A DNA stretch of 57,705 bases, from positions 1 through 57,705 of the forward strand of contig JBCBGC010000038.1 in the NCBI GenBank assembly GCA_038527215.1, given 5' to 3'. Position 1 is the stretch's first letter. The number at the start of each line of letters is the position of its first letter. Below, piece after piece: positions 25,377-34,834 of this stretch. The notes below the pieces were generated by a model. That model searched no databases, had not been told where the DNA came from, and saw nothing but the letters and a program-made list of their open reading frames with translations. This DNA comes from JAWPMV01 sp038527215. Lineage in GTDB: Bacteria > Bacteroidota > Bacteroidia > J057. Position numbers and translations under genes: made by a program.

Positions 25377-28300
25377 CTAGAAGCGGAAACTTAATTTGGT
25401 GAAGATTCTTCTTCCATCTATCCCAAATTGGGTAGTCTGCCAGGGATACTGGAAACGCCCGACGAAGTCAAGGTTTCTATCCTGGGGATGGCCCTCGCTA
25501 TAGACATCAGCAAAAGAGTCCGGATACACATTGAACAGATTATTGGAACCAATGGTAAGTTTCGCCTTTTCGGTGATCTCATACGAAAAACTCACATCTG
25601 TCAGCAATTTGCCGCGGTAAGTAGCGTCATCAATGCCATTATTGGCCAGATATGTGACCTTCCCATAATAGAGGAGAGAGAGGGTAGCAGAAAATTTGTC
25701 GAGGTAATAGGTACCTGTACCGACCACTTTGGTGCGGGGTCTCCAGCTTTCGACCCGGGAAATATCTTCTCGGGTAAAGATGTTGCCTGAAAGTCCGTTG
25801 GCTTCAATAAAGTCGGAAGTCTGCACATCCCCTTGTACGGTGGTTTTATTGAGGTTCATGGCTACGCTCCCCACCAAATTCCCAGGACCGAGTTCCAGGC
25901 CATTGAAGTTCAACACCACATCCAATCCTTGGGTCCTGGTAGAAATGGCATTGAGGAAGAATCCCATAGACCCTACCCCCACGCTAGACAGTACCTGGTC
26001 AATCGGAGAACTAGGGTTCCCGGTTTGGGTTACCTGCCCAGACAAAACGATGCGATCATCCACGTCAATCTGATAGAAATCAACCGCTAAGCCGATGTTG
26101 GAGGAAAGACGGGCCGTAAGGCCTGCCCCTATGTTGAAGGAAGTTTCTGGCCGTAAGCTGGGGATTCCCAATGCACGAAGGGCAGGATTATCATTGGAGA
26201 GGATTCCATTCTGAACTACCCCATTAGAAGTCAAGGTGGTAGTCAGGGCAGTATAATAGATCTGATGCAGGGAGGGAGCTCTGAACCCATTACTCACAGA
26301 TGCTCTCACATTGACTTTCCCATCTGCGATTCTGTATCGGGAATTCAGTTTCCAACTCAAATTACTGCCGAAGTCGCTATAGTTTTCAAAGCGGAGCGCT
26401 CCTCCCAGGAGGAAGTCTTCACTAAAATCTGCGGTAACCTCTGCATACGCACCAATGTTGTTTCTGAAATCAACAGAGGCGTTTTCAGGACGGAATCCAG
26501 GGAAAGACTCAGAACCTGTCCGGGAACCAGCGGCATCCGGGCTTTGGCCATTGCCATAGGAAGCGAACTCTCCAGCCTCTGTTTCAAAGCGCTCGGTACG
26601 CTGCTCCATCCCGAATGCAGCCGTGATAGAGGAGTTACCAACGGTTTCAAAGGTCTTGGAAACATCCAGGTTATTCACCAGATGGCTAAATTGATGAGCA
26701 CCATTGTAAAAGTCAGAAGGACTACTTCCGGCAAAAGACTGGTTAAAGGAATTGACGATGTAGTAGTCAATTCTGTTTTGACCGAGGGTAGAGCTGATAT
26801 CAAAATTCCAGCCATTTCTAACCGTTCTCAGGCCCGTGGTCAGGGAGTGGTCTCCAATCTGGGGCGCCATTTCAGCGAGAAAGAAATCTGCCCCAGGATA
26901 AATGGCCTGGAAACCGGGTACCCAATAGGGAACACGCGCAAATTGAGGAGCAGAGCCTGATCTTCTGGCCAGGGTTCCAAAGGCATACACTTCGGTATCG
27001 GTGTCCTCATCCAGCACATAACCAGCGTTGAAAGAGAAATTGCTGATGGTCATATCTGGTAAGCCCACCTGGAATCCTGCGGAAGGTTCCCGCCCTAGAA
27101 AGGCACTCAGGTCGCTCAGGTTGAAGGGAGAGGTTTCGCTCACCCCCCAGTATCCAGCTTCATCTTCCAGGCTGGTAATGGTACCGGCTCTTTGGGTTCT
27201 TTTTTGGTCAAAATATCCGAAACTGAAGTTGGCATATCCCTTTTTCAAAATATTTACCCCAAATCCACCTTCCACCTGGTACTGCTCGCCATCGCCTTCA
27301 CTGGTGGTGCTATATCCCAGGTTGATAAAAGGATCGGTTTTCTTTTTGAGCACCAGGTTGATCACGCCGGCTACGGCATCTGAGCCATATTGAGCAGCCG
27401 CGCCATCTCGCAGAATTTCCACCCTTTCGATAGAAGCAGCGGGAACAGATTTCATGTCTACCCCTACTTCTCCTCTACCAGGGGTTACATAGCTATAGAC
27501 CAGCGCACTCGCATTTTTTCTTTTGCCATTGACCAACACCAGGGTACGGCTGGGAAAAAGGCCTCTCAGGTCCGCCGGGCTAAAGTGAGCGGCGGCATCA
27601 GAAATAGGCTGTTGGGTAGCGTTGTAGGAAGGAACTTTGAACATCAATTGCTGATCCAAAACGCCTTTGCCAGATAACTCCAGGGTCCCTGCATCTATAT
27701 TATCTATCGGTACAGGCGCATCAAAGACCGTTCTGGGTTTTCCCCTGGTCCCGATTACTGTAACCCCATCCAAAGACAAACCAGGCGTCATCACTATGTT
27801 GAGGACGGTTTCCTCCCCAAGCTGAACTTCCTGGGTCTCATAGCCCACGTAGGAGATGACGAGGGTGGCGTTTTCAGGGACCTCCAGGGCAAATTTCCCT
27901 TCCCCATCGGTATTCATACCGATGTTTTCACCCTTTACCCGAACCGTCGCCCCTACCAGCGGAGTTCCCTCTTCATCTTTTACCGTACCTGTAATGCTCT
28001 TCTGTATCCGATTGGTTTCTGCGACCGATCGGGCCAGATTTTTCATGCTCACTTTTCCATTGACCACCTTAGGATACAAAGCAATCTCCCCCTTGGATTG
28101 GAGTTTTTGGAGCTGCCTGATCTTCCGCTCCATCTTCCGCAGCTTACCTGAGCCGGATTTGTTGTTTCGATAAATCACATAAAACTTATCCCCCAGATGC
28201 TTATAGCGCAATTCCGTATGGGAAAGCAATCGGTTGACATTGGTTTCAAGAGACTCGGATTTTTCAAAAGCATAATCCACGGTGATTCCTTTTACCAGGC

Positions 28301-28484
28301 GTAGATCAAAGGAGAAAATCACTTGAAATTCCTCACTTAATTCATGCAATGCCTCAACGAGGGGCTTTTCTTCCCAGACATGATCCAGACATAGCGAGTC
28401 AGTAGCGTGCAATCTGGGCATACTGAGTAGGGTACATACGAGTAGCACAGCCAGATTGGCTTTGAGTAATAGTTTCAAACTCAT
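25377..28484 (-). CDS. TonB-dependent outer-membrane receptor with STN signalling domain
   Basis: A 1035-residue TonB-dependent receptor for uptake of a large ligand such as a siderophore, glycan or peptide. I start at the ATG at 28484 (MSLKLLLKANLAVLLV), which puts a signal peptide at 1-27. An STN secretin-like domain (about 35-105, VEALHELSEEFQVIFSF) can talk to an anti-sigma factor. A carboxypeptidase-regulatory-like domain (about 160-240, GTPLVGATVRVKGE), a plug (about 265-375, including ERVEILRDGAAAQYGSDAVA) and a long barrel follow, ending KLSFRF. There is no SusD partner, so it is a FecA-like rather than a SusC/D system. FecR and an ECF sigma gene lie upstream on the same strand. Ligand unknown. 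Confidence 0.95.
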   Translation of the reverse strand: MSLKLLLKANLAVLLVCTLLSMPRLHATDSLCLDHVWEEKPLVEALHELSEEFQVIFSFDLRLVKGITVDYAFEKSESLETNVNRLLSHTELRYKHLGDKFYVIYRNNKSGSGKLRKMERKIRQLQKLQSKGEIALYPKVVNGKVSMKNLARSVAETNRIQKSITGTVKDEEGTPLVGATVRVKGENIGMNTDGEGKFALEVPENATLVISYVGYETQEVQLGEETVLNIVMTPGLSLDGVTVIGTRGKPRTVFDAPVPIDNIDAGTLELSGKGVLDQQLMFKVPSYNATQQPISDAAAHFSPADLRGLFPSRTLVLVNGKRKNASALVYSYVTPGRGEVGVDMKSVPAASIERVEILRDGAAAQYGSDAVAGVINLVLKKKTDPFINLGYSTTSEGDGEQYQVEGGFGVNILKKGYANFSFGYFDQKRTQRAGTITSLEDEAGYWGVSETSPFNLSDLSAFLGREPSAGFQVGLPDMTISNFSFNAGYVLDEDTDTEVYAFGTLARRSGSAPQFARVPYWVPGFQAIYPGADFFLAEMAPQIGDHSLTTGLRTVRNGWNFDISSTLGQNRIDYYIVNSFNQSFAGSSPSDFYNGAHQFSHLVNNLDVSKTFETVGNSSITAAFGMEQRTERFETEAGEFASYGNGQSPDAAGSRTGSESFPGFRPENASVDFRNNIGAYAEVTADFSEDFLLGGALRFENYSDFGSNLSWKLNSRYRIADGKVNVRASVSNGFRAPSLHQIYYTALTTTLTSNGVVQNGILSNDNPALRALGIPSLRPETSFNIGAGLTARLSSNIGLAVDFYQIDVDDRIVLSGQVTQTGNPSSPIDQVLSSVGVGSMGFFLNAISTRTQGLDVVLNFNGLELGPGNLVGSVAMNLNKTTVQGDVQTSDFIEANGLSGNIFTREDISRVESWRPRTKVVGTGTYYLDKFSATLSLLYYGKVTYLANNGIDDATYRGKLLTDVSFSYEITEKAKLTIGSNNLFNVYPDSFADVYSEGHPQDRNLDFVGRFQYPWQTTQFGIDGRRIFTKLSFRF

Positions 28485-28548
28485 AATTTTGGAAAGTTGT
28501 ATAATTAACATTGATGGCTGGGGCAAATGCTACTTGTTCCCAGCTTTT

Positions 28549-29568
28549 TTAATCCGTTGTATAGCGCTGATCCGAAAGAGGGATTAAAGTTTTACCCAAA
28601 ATGCCTTCCAGGGTAGCAAGCGCTATGTCTCTGTTTTCCATCGGTATCCCCACCACCACCATGTTAGCCAATACAGCTTCCTCTAATTCTAAATGGATTC
28701 CATATATTTCTTCGATGCTATCTACTACTTTCGATAGCGGAACCTGGTCAAATTGCTGAATACCTTCCTTCCAGGAGGTCCGTACTTTCGAGTCTACTTT
28801 TTGTTGAGCTAATCGGTCTTTTTTTCTGGAATAGCTTACCATGTCCCCAGGCTGCATCAGGAGGGCTTGTGGGTTTTGACCCTCTAGCTTCAGTTTTACC
28901 TGACCCTCATTGAGGACCACCTCCGTTTGATCTTTGCGGGTATTGACGTTGAATTCCGTCCCGAGGACCTCCACCTTCAAATCAGGCGTATGCACCAGGA
29001 ATTTTGCCGTGGGTGCGCGTTTTTTCTCCACTTCGAAATAGGCTTCTCCTCGTAACCAAACCTCTCTCTTTGCTCCTTCCTCCCAGACCTCTTCAAATTC
29101 AATGGCAGAATTTGGATATAATTTTACCAGGGAGTTATCGGGTAAACGGAGACTTTTGAGCTCTCCAAAAGTGCTTTGGTAGGAGCGCATCTCCACAGCC
29201 TGGTTAAGGAAGTACAGACCTCCTGAAACTGAAAGCAACAGGACGATCATGGCGGCCCAGGTAGACCAGTAAGGCAGGCTGTATCGCTTTTGTGGATAGG
29301 TCTTTTCCTCCCGCCTGATCCCCATGAATATGCCCTCCATCAGTTCCTCTTCTTCACTCAGGGAAAAGCCTTCCGCAGTCATCGCCACTGTCGTCCGGGC
29401 AATTAACCTGCGCGCCGTCGCTAGCGCTTCTTTCTTTTCAGGGTACTCCTCCAAAAACGCATTCCAGAAGGATTCCAGGTGTTTGTCAGGGCTTAAAACC
29501 CAGTCGATGAACATTCGTTCTTCGCAAAAATCCAGTTCCGTATAGCGCCGAAATTTTTCTAAATCCAT
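28549..29568 (-). CDS. FecR family anti-sigma factor
   Basis: A 339-residue membrane-spanning regulator of the FecR type. It has a cytosolic N-terminal part (1-88) that would hold the sigma factor and one membrane segment at about 93-113 (STWAAMIVLLLSVSGGLYFL). The periplasmic FecR domain (about 118-225) contains EVWLRGEAYFEVEK and LGTEFNVNTRKDQTEVVLNE. A C-terminal DUF4974-like domain (about 255-339) resembles the receptor's STN domain. It lies between the ECF sigma gene and the receptor gene, all on the minus strand, which gives the sigma/FecR/receptor cascade order: ligand, receptor STN, FecR, sigma. Confidence 0.93.
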   Translation of the reverse strand: MDLEKFRRYTELDFCEERMFIDWVLSPDKHLESFWNAFLEEYPEKKEALATARRLIARTTVAMTAEGFSLSEEEELMEGIFMGIRREEKTYPQKRYSLPYWSTWAAMIVLLLSVSGGLYFLNQAVEMRSYQSTFGELKSLRLPDNSLVKLYPNSAIEFEEVWEEGAKREVWLRGEAYFEVEKKRAPTAKFLVHTPDLKVEVLGTEFNVNTRKDQTEVVLNEGQVKLKLEGQNPQALLMQPGDMVSYSRKKDRLAQQKVDSKVRTSWKEGIQQFDQVPLSKVVDSIEEIYGIHLELEEAVLANMVVVGIPMENRDIALATLEGILGKTLIPLSDQRYTTD

Positions 29569-29722
29569 GGATGTGGGAAATGTTAGGAATCTCTATTCAC
29601 AAAAGATTTCTAACGAGTGAGCGTTTTTTGAAAATCCTACTCACTTCTTCCCAAAAAAATGGGCATGCTACCTAAAGCACCCCCTTAAAAGCCATAGACC
29701 CAGGAGAACGAAACATCCCTGC

Positions 29723-30313
29723 TCACGCTTTCTTTCCTAGCTCCTGCCCCAGGCCTAGTTCCTTGAGTTTTTTCAAAGCGCGGGAAAGTAGGTTCCAGGA
29801 AGCCTGCTTCTTGATGCCTAACATTTCTGCGATGGCATCATGAGATAGGCCTGAATAGAAATAGAGATAAATGATTTCTTTTTGACGTCTCGGAAGCTGG
29901 TTGATCTTTCGTTTTACATACCGTTTGAGGATTTCTTCTGACTCGGTCCCTATGGTAACCTCCTCAGGGGATTCAATCAGTTGATTTGCGTGAGGATGGG
30001 TAAGCCTGAGCCATTTCTGATCTACTTTTAGCCTGTTTAGGATCAATCTCCGGTAAGAAGAAAACAGATAGGACTTAACTTTTTCTACATGGCCCAACTT
30101 GTCCTTCCTTCGCCAAAGATCTACAAAAAGCTCCTGGATACAGTCTTTCAAAAGTTCCCGGTCCTGGGTGATGGTGTATCCATAATTCAGTAAGGGGGAT
30201 TTATACTTCATAAAAAGGGCTGAAAGAGCCTTTTCCTGATTCTCTTTGATGGCTACCCATATTTCCTCATCACGCTTCAAAAGGACCTTGTTTAATATGC
30301 TCAACTGCGGCAT
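29723..30313 (-). CDS. ECF sigma factor of the FecI type, paired with FecR
   Basis: A 196-residue ECF sigma factor. Region 2 is at about 25-95 (LSALFMKYKSPLLNYGYTIT, then LKDCIQELFVDLWRRKDKLG and KVKSYLFSSYRRLILNRLK). Region 4 is at about 130-185, with a helix-turn-helix in LSHDAIAEMLGIKKQASWNL. It precedes fecR by 154 bases in the same orientation and is the likely target of that anti-sigma factor. It should direct transcription of the receptor operon. The upstream region to 30448 has no other gene, and beyond it lies repeat array B. Confidence 0.93.
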   Translation of the reverse strand: MPQLSILNKVLLKRDEEIWVAIKENQEKALSALFMKYKSPLLNYGYTITQDRELLKDCIQELFVDLWRRKDKLGHVEKVKSYLFSSYRRLILNRLKVDQKWLRLTHPHANQLIESPEEVTIGTESEEILKRYVKRKINQLPRRQKEIIYLYFYSGLSHDAIAEMLGIKKQASWNLLSRALKKLKELGLGQELGKKA

Positions 30314-30448
30314 AATTACCGGTGCCTACCAAAAGGCAAACAAGGAGGTTACATGGAGATGGAGATCAGTTTATTTAAGGAGGGTCATTGAAGATAAACA
30401 ATACCGCTGCTTTGACAAAAGCCCTGAGCCAGGAATCTGCCCACCACC
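30314..30448. other. Short promoter region of the sigma gene
   Basis: About 135 bases between the sigma start and repeat array B. I see no conserved promoter motif that I would call with confidence. Confidence 0.4.
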
Positions 30449-30985
30449 CGTAACACTGGCTTCCAGCCGGTAAAAACCCCTCACCGGCAATCTGCCGGTG
30501 AACGAACCCAACCAGCGGCAAGCCTCTGGCAAGCAACACGGACCGGCTCGAAGCCAGTGCTACGGAACCACGAACACCCGTAACACTGGCTTCCAGCCGG
30601 TAATAAAACCCTCACCGGCAAAATGCCGGTGAACGAACACCAACCAGCGGCAAGCCTCTGGCAAGCAACACGGACCGGCTCGAAGCCAGTGCTACGGAAC
30701 ATCCAACCGCTTCCAGCCGGGAAAAACCCCTCACCGGCAATCTGCCGGTGAACGAACACCCACCAGCGGCAAACCCCTGGCAAGCAACACGGACCGGCTC
30801 GAAGCCAGGGCTGCGGAACCACGAACAACCGTAACACTGGCTTCCAGCCGGGAAAACCTCCTCACCGGCAATCTGCCGGTGAACGAACACCAACCAGCGG
30901 CAAGCCTCTGGCAAGCAACACCGACCGGCTCGAAGCCAGCTATACGGATACTGAACCGACTTCCAGCCAGTGTAACGGATACTGC
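30449..30985. repeat. Tandem array of palindromic repeats (array B, about 130-bp unit)
   Basis: Four units recur about every 120-131 bases (GGCTTCCAGCCGG at or near 30458, 30588, 30708 and 30839). Each starts with GGCTTCCAGCCGG, contains the perfect hairpin TCACCGGCA-ATC-TGCCGGTGA (ATC replaced by AAA in one copy), and ends with CCGGCTCGAAGCC, the near inverse of its start. The first and last parts are the same 24-base palindrome as in array A, in inverted orientation. Copies differ by a few bases and have no spacers. A lone extra copy lies near 30955-30977. It ends 66 bases before holA. Confidence 0.9.
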
Positions 30986-31050
30986 AGCCGCCCAGATTTG
31001 GTTGGGGAATAGCCCGTGCCTATTTTTACTCAAAGAAGCGAACGCACCAC

Positions 31051-32067
31051 ATGGCATACGCAAAGATTCTGTCCGACATTTCTCAGGGAAAGCTCAAACC
31101 CGTGTATTATCTGCACGGAGCAGAGAGTTTTTTCATTGATAAAATCGTGCAGAAGCTCGATGAAGACGGGGTCGTCCTGACGGAGGGAGAAAAAGCCTTC
31201 AACCGGACAGTCTTGTACGGGGCTGACGCTTCGATCGCCTCCTTGATGAATGCCTGCCGGAGTTTTCCGGTGATGGCCAACCGCAAGCTCGTCATCCTGA
31301 AAGAGGCCCATCGCTTCCCCAAGACCGACTGGCCAAAATTCGTTTCCTACCTGGAGCAGCCAGTCCCTTCCACCATCCTGGTGTTGGTATTTCGCGACCC
31401 CAAAGTGGGGCTACCCAAAGCTGCGGCTACCGCGGCCAAAAAACATGGCGAAGACTTTTTTGCGAAAAAGATGTATGACCGGGATGTACAGCAATGGATT
31501 AGCGGTCATATTCAGGATGCAGGCTTCCAGGCAGCCCCAGAAGTCTCCGGCATTCTCACCAGTAATCTGGGCACCAATATCGGCCTGATCAGCAATGAAC
31601 TAGAAAAGATGTTCATTGCCCTCAAAGCCTCCCAACAAACCAAGCTCAGTAAAGACCTGGTGTACGACATGATCAATGTCGATAAGCAGTTCAATTCCTT
31701 TGAATTGGTAGGCGCCTTAGCAGAAAAGAATCGGGTCAAAGCCCATATGATTGTGGACAAGCTTACCCAGAATGTCAAGATTAATCCCCCTATCCTGACC
31801 CTGAGCAGTCTCTACAATTTTTTCCATCACATCTCCCTGGTCCACCGCTTCAAGTTGCGTGATCCCAATTCCATCAAACACCAGTTCGGGGTCAACTACT
31901 TTCAGGCCAAAGACTATGCGGCCGGAAGCGCGCGCTACAGCGTGCAGCAGACGCACCGCAACCTGAGTTACCTCAGAGAAGCGGACCTGATGCTCAAAGG
32001 GGTCAAGCCCACCCTGATGGATGAAAGCCATATCCTCAAAACCCTGGTCTGGAAATTACTCAGCTAG
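31051..32067 (+). CDS. holA: DNA polymerase III delta subunit
   Basis: A 338-residue delta subunit of the clamp loader, which opens the sliding clamp. Family features are the N-terminal AAA-like fold start GKLKPVYYLHGAESFFIDKI and the KLVILKEAHRF strand. The domain II/III helices include FNSFELVGALAEKNRVKAHM and the C-terminal HISLVHRFK segment. No Walker A motif is expected in delta and none is present. It overlaps uxaC at the 3' end by eight bases in a convergent arrangement. The start ATG at 31051 follows repeat array B closely. Identification is safe. Confidence 0.92.
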   Translation: MAYAKILSDISQGKLKPVYYLHGAESFFIDKIVQKLDEDGVVLTEGEKAFNRTVLYGADASIASLMNACRSFPVMANRKLVILKEAHRFPKTDWPKFVSYLEQPVPSTILVLVFRDPKVGLPKAAATAAKKHGEDFFAKKMYDRDVQQWISGHIQDAGFQAAPEVSGILTSNLGTNIGLISNELEKMFIALKASQQTKLSKDLVYDMINVDKQFNSFELVGALAEKNRVKAHMIVDKLTQNVKINPPILTLSSLYNFFHHISLVHRFKLRDPNSIKHQFGVNYFQAKDYAAGSARYSVQQTHRNLSYLREADLMLKGVKPTLMDESHILKTLVWKLLS

Positions 32068-33475
32068 CGGTCTCTCCGAATCCAAAGTAGTTACGGGCAT
32101 TGTGGTAGCAGATATGGCTGACCATCTCTCCCAACCAGTCCATTTCCGCGGGAATTTCGCCTCGCTCTACTTCTGCCCCTATCAGGTTACAGAGGATGCG
32201 CCTGAAGTATTCATGCCGGGGGAAAGATAAGAAGCTCCGTGAATCGGTCAACATGCCGATAAAGTGGCTCAGCAGTCCCATATTGGACAAGGCATTGATC
32301 TGCTTCTCCATACCGTCCTTCTGATCCAGGAACCACCAGGCCGAGCCATATTGCACTTTTCCGGCGATGCTCCCGTCATTGAAGTTCCCGACCATGCTGG
32401 CAAAGACCTCATTGTCCCGGGGATTGAGGTTGTAAAGGATGGTCCGAGGCAGTTGGTTGGTTTGGTCCAGTCGGTCCAGGTAGCGAGCCAGGCTTTGACC
32501 CTGGGCAAAATCACCAATGGAGTCGACTCCTGCATCCTTGCCTACCTGCTTTAACAAGCGGCTGTTGTTATTGCGGAGAGCCCCCAAATGAAATTGCATG
32601 GTCCAGCCATGCTCATGATACATCAGCCCCAGATGATACAGCAGCGAAGACTGGTATTTAGCGATCTCTCCGGGCATCAGGCGATGCCGGAGGCGGATTT
32701 TATGAAAAATCTGGTTGACTTCTTCGTCCTCGAAATCCACCGAAGGCAGGTATTCCAGCCCGTGGTCTGAGAGTCGGCACCCCAACTGATGAAAGAAATC
32801 CATGCGACGTTTGAGGGCATCGAGTAAGTCAATAAAATGGTCTACGGGCGCGGCACAGACTTCAGACAGCTGATCAAAATAGCCGTTGATTTCCTCGGGG
32901 TCATCGACCATCAGGGCCCGATCCGGACGGAAGGTTGGATAAACGGCCGTGGAGAGACCTTGTTCCTGAGCAGCCTGATGAAAGGACAGATCATCTGTGG
33001 GGTCATCCGTGGAGCATACCACCTCGACCTGCATGCGTTTGAGGATGCCCTGGACAGACAAACCAGGCTCCTGCAGTTGGGCATTGGCTTGAGCGTAGAT
33101 GTCCCGGGCATTGCCAGGGTTCAACAGCTCTTTAATCCCAAAGTATCGCTGTAATTCTAAATGCGTCCAGTGAAACAGCGGGTTCCGCAGGGTGTAGGGA
33201 ACCGTCTCTGCCCATTTTTCAAACTTCTCATAAGCCGAAGCCTCGCCGGTGATATAGGTCTCCGCTATCCCATGCGTGCGCATGGCCCGCCACTTATAAT
33301 GGTCGCCTTCCAACCAGGCTGCCGTAAGATCCGAAAAGGTCCGGTTTTCGGCTATGTCCTTTGGGGAAAGGTGACAATGGTAGTCGATGATCGGCAAGGA
33401 CGCAGCATATTCGTGATAAAGCTGCCGGGCGGTATCTGTATGTAACAGAAAGTCAGCGTCGAGGAAAGCTTTCAT
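32060..33475 (-). CDS. uxaC: Glucuronate isomerase
   Basis: A 471-residue uronate isomerase that converts D-glucuronate to D-fructuronate (or galacturonate to tagaturonate) in uronic-acid catabolism. The N-terminus MKAFLDADFLLHTDTARQLY and the metal site IIDYHCHLSP are typical. The core shows VVCSTDDPTDDL, QFHLGALRNNN and the C-terminal LTDSRSFLSFPRHEYFRRIL. The start at 33475 removes 18 upstream residues that overlap a terminator and are not family-like. No other uronate gene (uxuA, uxuB, kdgK) is adjacent, so it stands apart from a polysaccharide operon. It is convergent with holA, overlapping by eight bases. Confidence 0.96.
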   Translation of the reverse strand: MKAFLDADFLLHTDTARQLYHEYAASLPIIDYHCHLSPKDIAENRTFSDLTAAWLEGDHYKWRAMRTHGIAETYITGEASAYEKFEKWAETVPYTLRNPLFHWTHLELQRYFGIKELLNPGNARDIYAQANAQLQEPGLSVQGILKRMQVEVVCSTDDPTDDLSFHQAAQEQGLSTAVYPTFRPDRALMVDDPEEINGYFDQLSEVCAAPVDHFIDLLDALKRRMDFFHQLGCRLSDHGLEYLPSVDFEDEEVNQIFHKIRLRHRLMPGEIAKYQSSLLYHLGLMYHEHGWTMQFHLGALRNNNSRLLKQVGKDAGVDSIGDFAQGQSLARYLDRLDQTNQLPRTILYNLNPRDNEVFASMVGNFNDGSIAGKVQYGSAWWFLDQKDGMEKQINALSNMGLLSHFIGMLTDSRSFLSFPRHEYFRRILCNLIGAEVERGEIPAEMDWLGEMVSHICYHNARNYFGFGETAS

Positions 33476-33493
33476 GAGACAGAAGCTATGGAT

Positions 33494-33528
33494 AAAAAAA
33501 ATGCGGCTACCGGATATCGGTAGCCGCA
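33494..33528 (-). terminator. Terminator of the lipoprotein gene
   Basis: On the minus strand TGCGGCTACCG and CGGTAGCCGCA pair around ATATC, followed by seven T. It lies between the lipoprotein stop (33551) and the uxaC start, so uxaC needs its own promoter in the remaining bases or is read from the terminated transcript. Confidence 0.9.
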
Positions 33529-33550
33529 ATATTATGATTTTGTTTTGATC

Positions 33551-34708
33551 TTAAAAGTCTCGGTAGTAAGAACCTACAAAGCTGGTTACCTGATCGAAGA
33601 TCGGTTTGGTGAACTCGATAAAGAGCGTTTGAGGGGAAGGATCAGGCGCAGGATTGCGTTTCCGGCAGAATTGATTGTCTTCGGTGGTCAAGGCTCGCTT
33701 ATCTCCACTGTAGAATCCCCACTGGTCATAGTAGATAAATGTACCGGGGAATTTGCGCTGAGTCATCAGGCTATTGGTACGAGTATCGATGACCTCAAAA
33801 TTTAGCAAACCGCTGGAACTGATTTCCTTCTGGAATTGATGAACCTCTGCTTTTACGGTTCCCAGAACATCCGCGGTGGAGTCTTCGGTAACCTTGACCG
33901 TACCGACCACCACATCGTCCTTCTGACGCTGCAAGACGGTTTCCTTGACATAGGCCTGTCCGACCACAAAGTCATCAAAGATCATCCGGATCACATGGTC
34001 AGGGCCATCCTCACTCAGGTCCCCGTCTTTTCCGGAGTAAAACTGAATGAAAGGGCTGGTGGGCCGCGAACGGATAAATTCCGTCATCTGATTTTCAAAG
34101 AATTCGTTGGTCAGGGAGAGGGTACGCGAGTGCATCGGAATAGGGTCAATCCGGACAAAAAGCGTCGCCTCAAACTGTGCTTCTTCCATTTTCTGTTGGG
34201 CATCCTTGAAAGGATTGCGGTAATCCAGGGCCGTCTGGAAATGGTAATAGGCTTCCTTGGCACTTTCCCGGTTCCCGGCTTTTCCCTGGGTCAGGGCCTG
34301 CTCACCGAGCAGGTAGCGCGCTTCCGCTGCATTAGTCGCGGCCACCTGGTATTCAGGTTGGAAGTTTTTGACTTCGGGCAAAACATCCCGTGCTCCGGGC
34401 GCTCGCTGAACCTCATCGTAGATACGATTGAGGACACTATAGTAGCCAGCTACTTCTTCCCAGCGCATTTGGTTGCCACTGCGCTTGGCATTGGCAATTT
34501 TTTCCTGGAAGTACTCCAGCAAATCCGGATAGGCAGCTTGCAGCGTTTCAATGGCTTTTTTGTTGTTGGGGGATTTCCGCAGCCGATCCACCGAATTAAA
34601 TACAGCAGTCTCGTAATCACCTTTTTTGTAGGCTTTTTTGGTAGCCTTACAGGCGGTAAAACTGACGGAGAAAAGGGCTATCCACAATAAGGGTACATAA
34701 TGTTTCAT
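33551..34708 (-). CDS. Putative lipoprotein of unknown function
   Basis: A 385-residue lipoprotein. The signal peptide is YVPLLWIALFSVSF, the lipobox FTAC, with Cys at residue 20, followed by KATKKAYKKGDYETAV. The first 150 residues read as TPR-like helices (YKKGDYETAVFNSVDRLRKS, then GEQALTQGKAGNRESAKEAY). The second half is beta-rich (ADVLGTVKAEVHQFQKEISS, then DTRTNSLMTQRKFPG). I do not recognise a named family. Likely in the outer or inner membrane facing the periplasm. It stands alone with a clear terminator. Confidence 0.75.
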   Translation of the reverse strand: MKHYVPLLWIALFSVSFTACKATKKAYKKGDYETAVFNSVDRLRKSPNNKKAIETLQAAYPDLLEYFQEKIANAKRSGNQMRWEEVAGYYSVLNRIYDEVQRAPGARDVLPEVKNFQPEYQVAATNAAEARYLLGEQALTQGKAGNRESAKEAYYHFQTALDYRNPFKDAQQKMEEAQFEATLFVRIDPIPMHSRTLSLTNEFFENQMTEFIRSRPTSPFIQFYSGKDGDLSEDGPDHVIRMIFDDFVVGQAYVKETVLQRQKDDVVVGTVKVTEDSTADVLGTVKAEVHQFQKEISSSGLLNFEVIDTRTNSLMTQRKFPGTFIYYDQWGFYSGDKRALTTEDNQFCRKRNPAPDPSPQTLFIEFTKPIFDQVTSFVGSYYRDF

Positions 34709-34834
34709 AGCTTTTGGGGGGTTAAATTATCAGGCTTATATGCATTTTACCTCCACGTTGCATGAATCGTTTCGATCATTCGTTCTATTCTATCCTCCGT
34801 GTGTCAATGCAGAAGGTTCGTGTAGGTTTAAGGG

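Noticed and set aside
24782..30985. CRISPR array
   Set aside because: Units are contiguous without unique spacers, the units themselves diverge, and no cas gene is present.
30481..31063. Open frames of 86-118 codons in repeat array B
   Set aside because: Same cause as in array A: they translate repeat units and have no start signal or family likeness.
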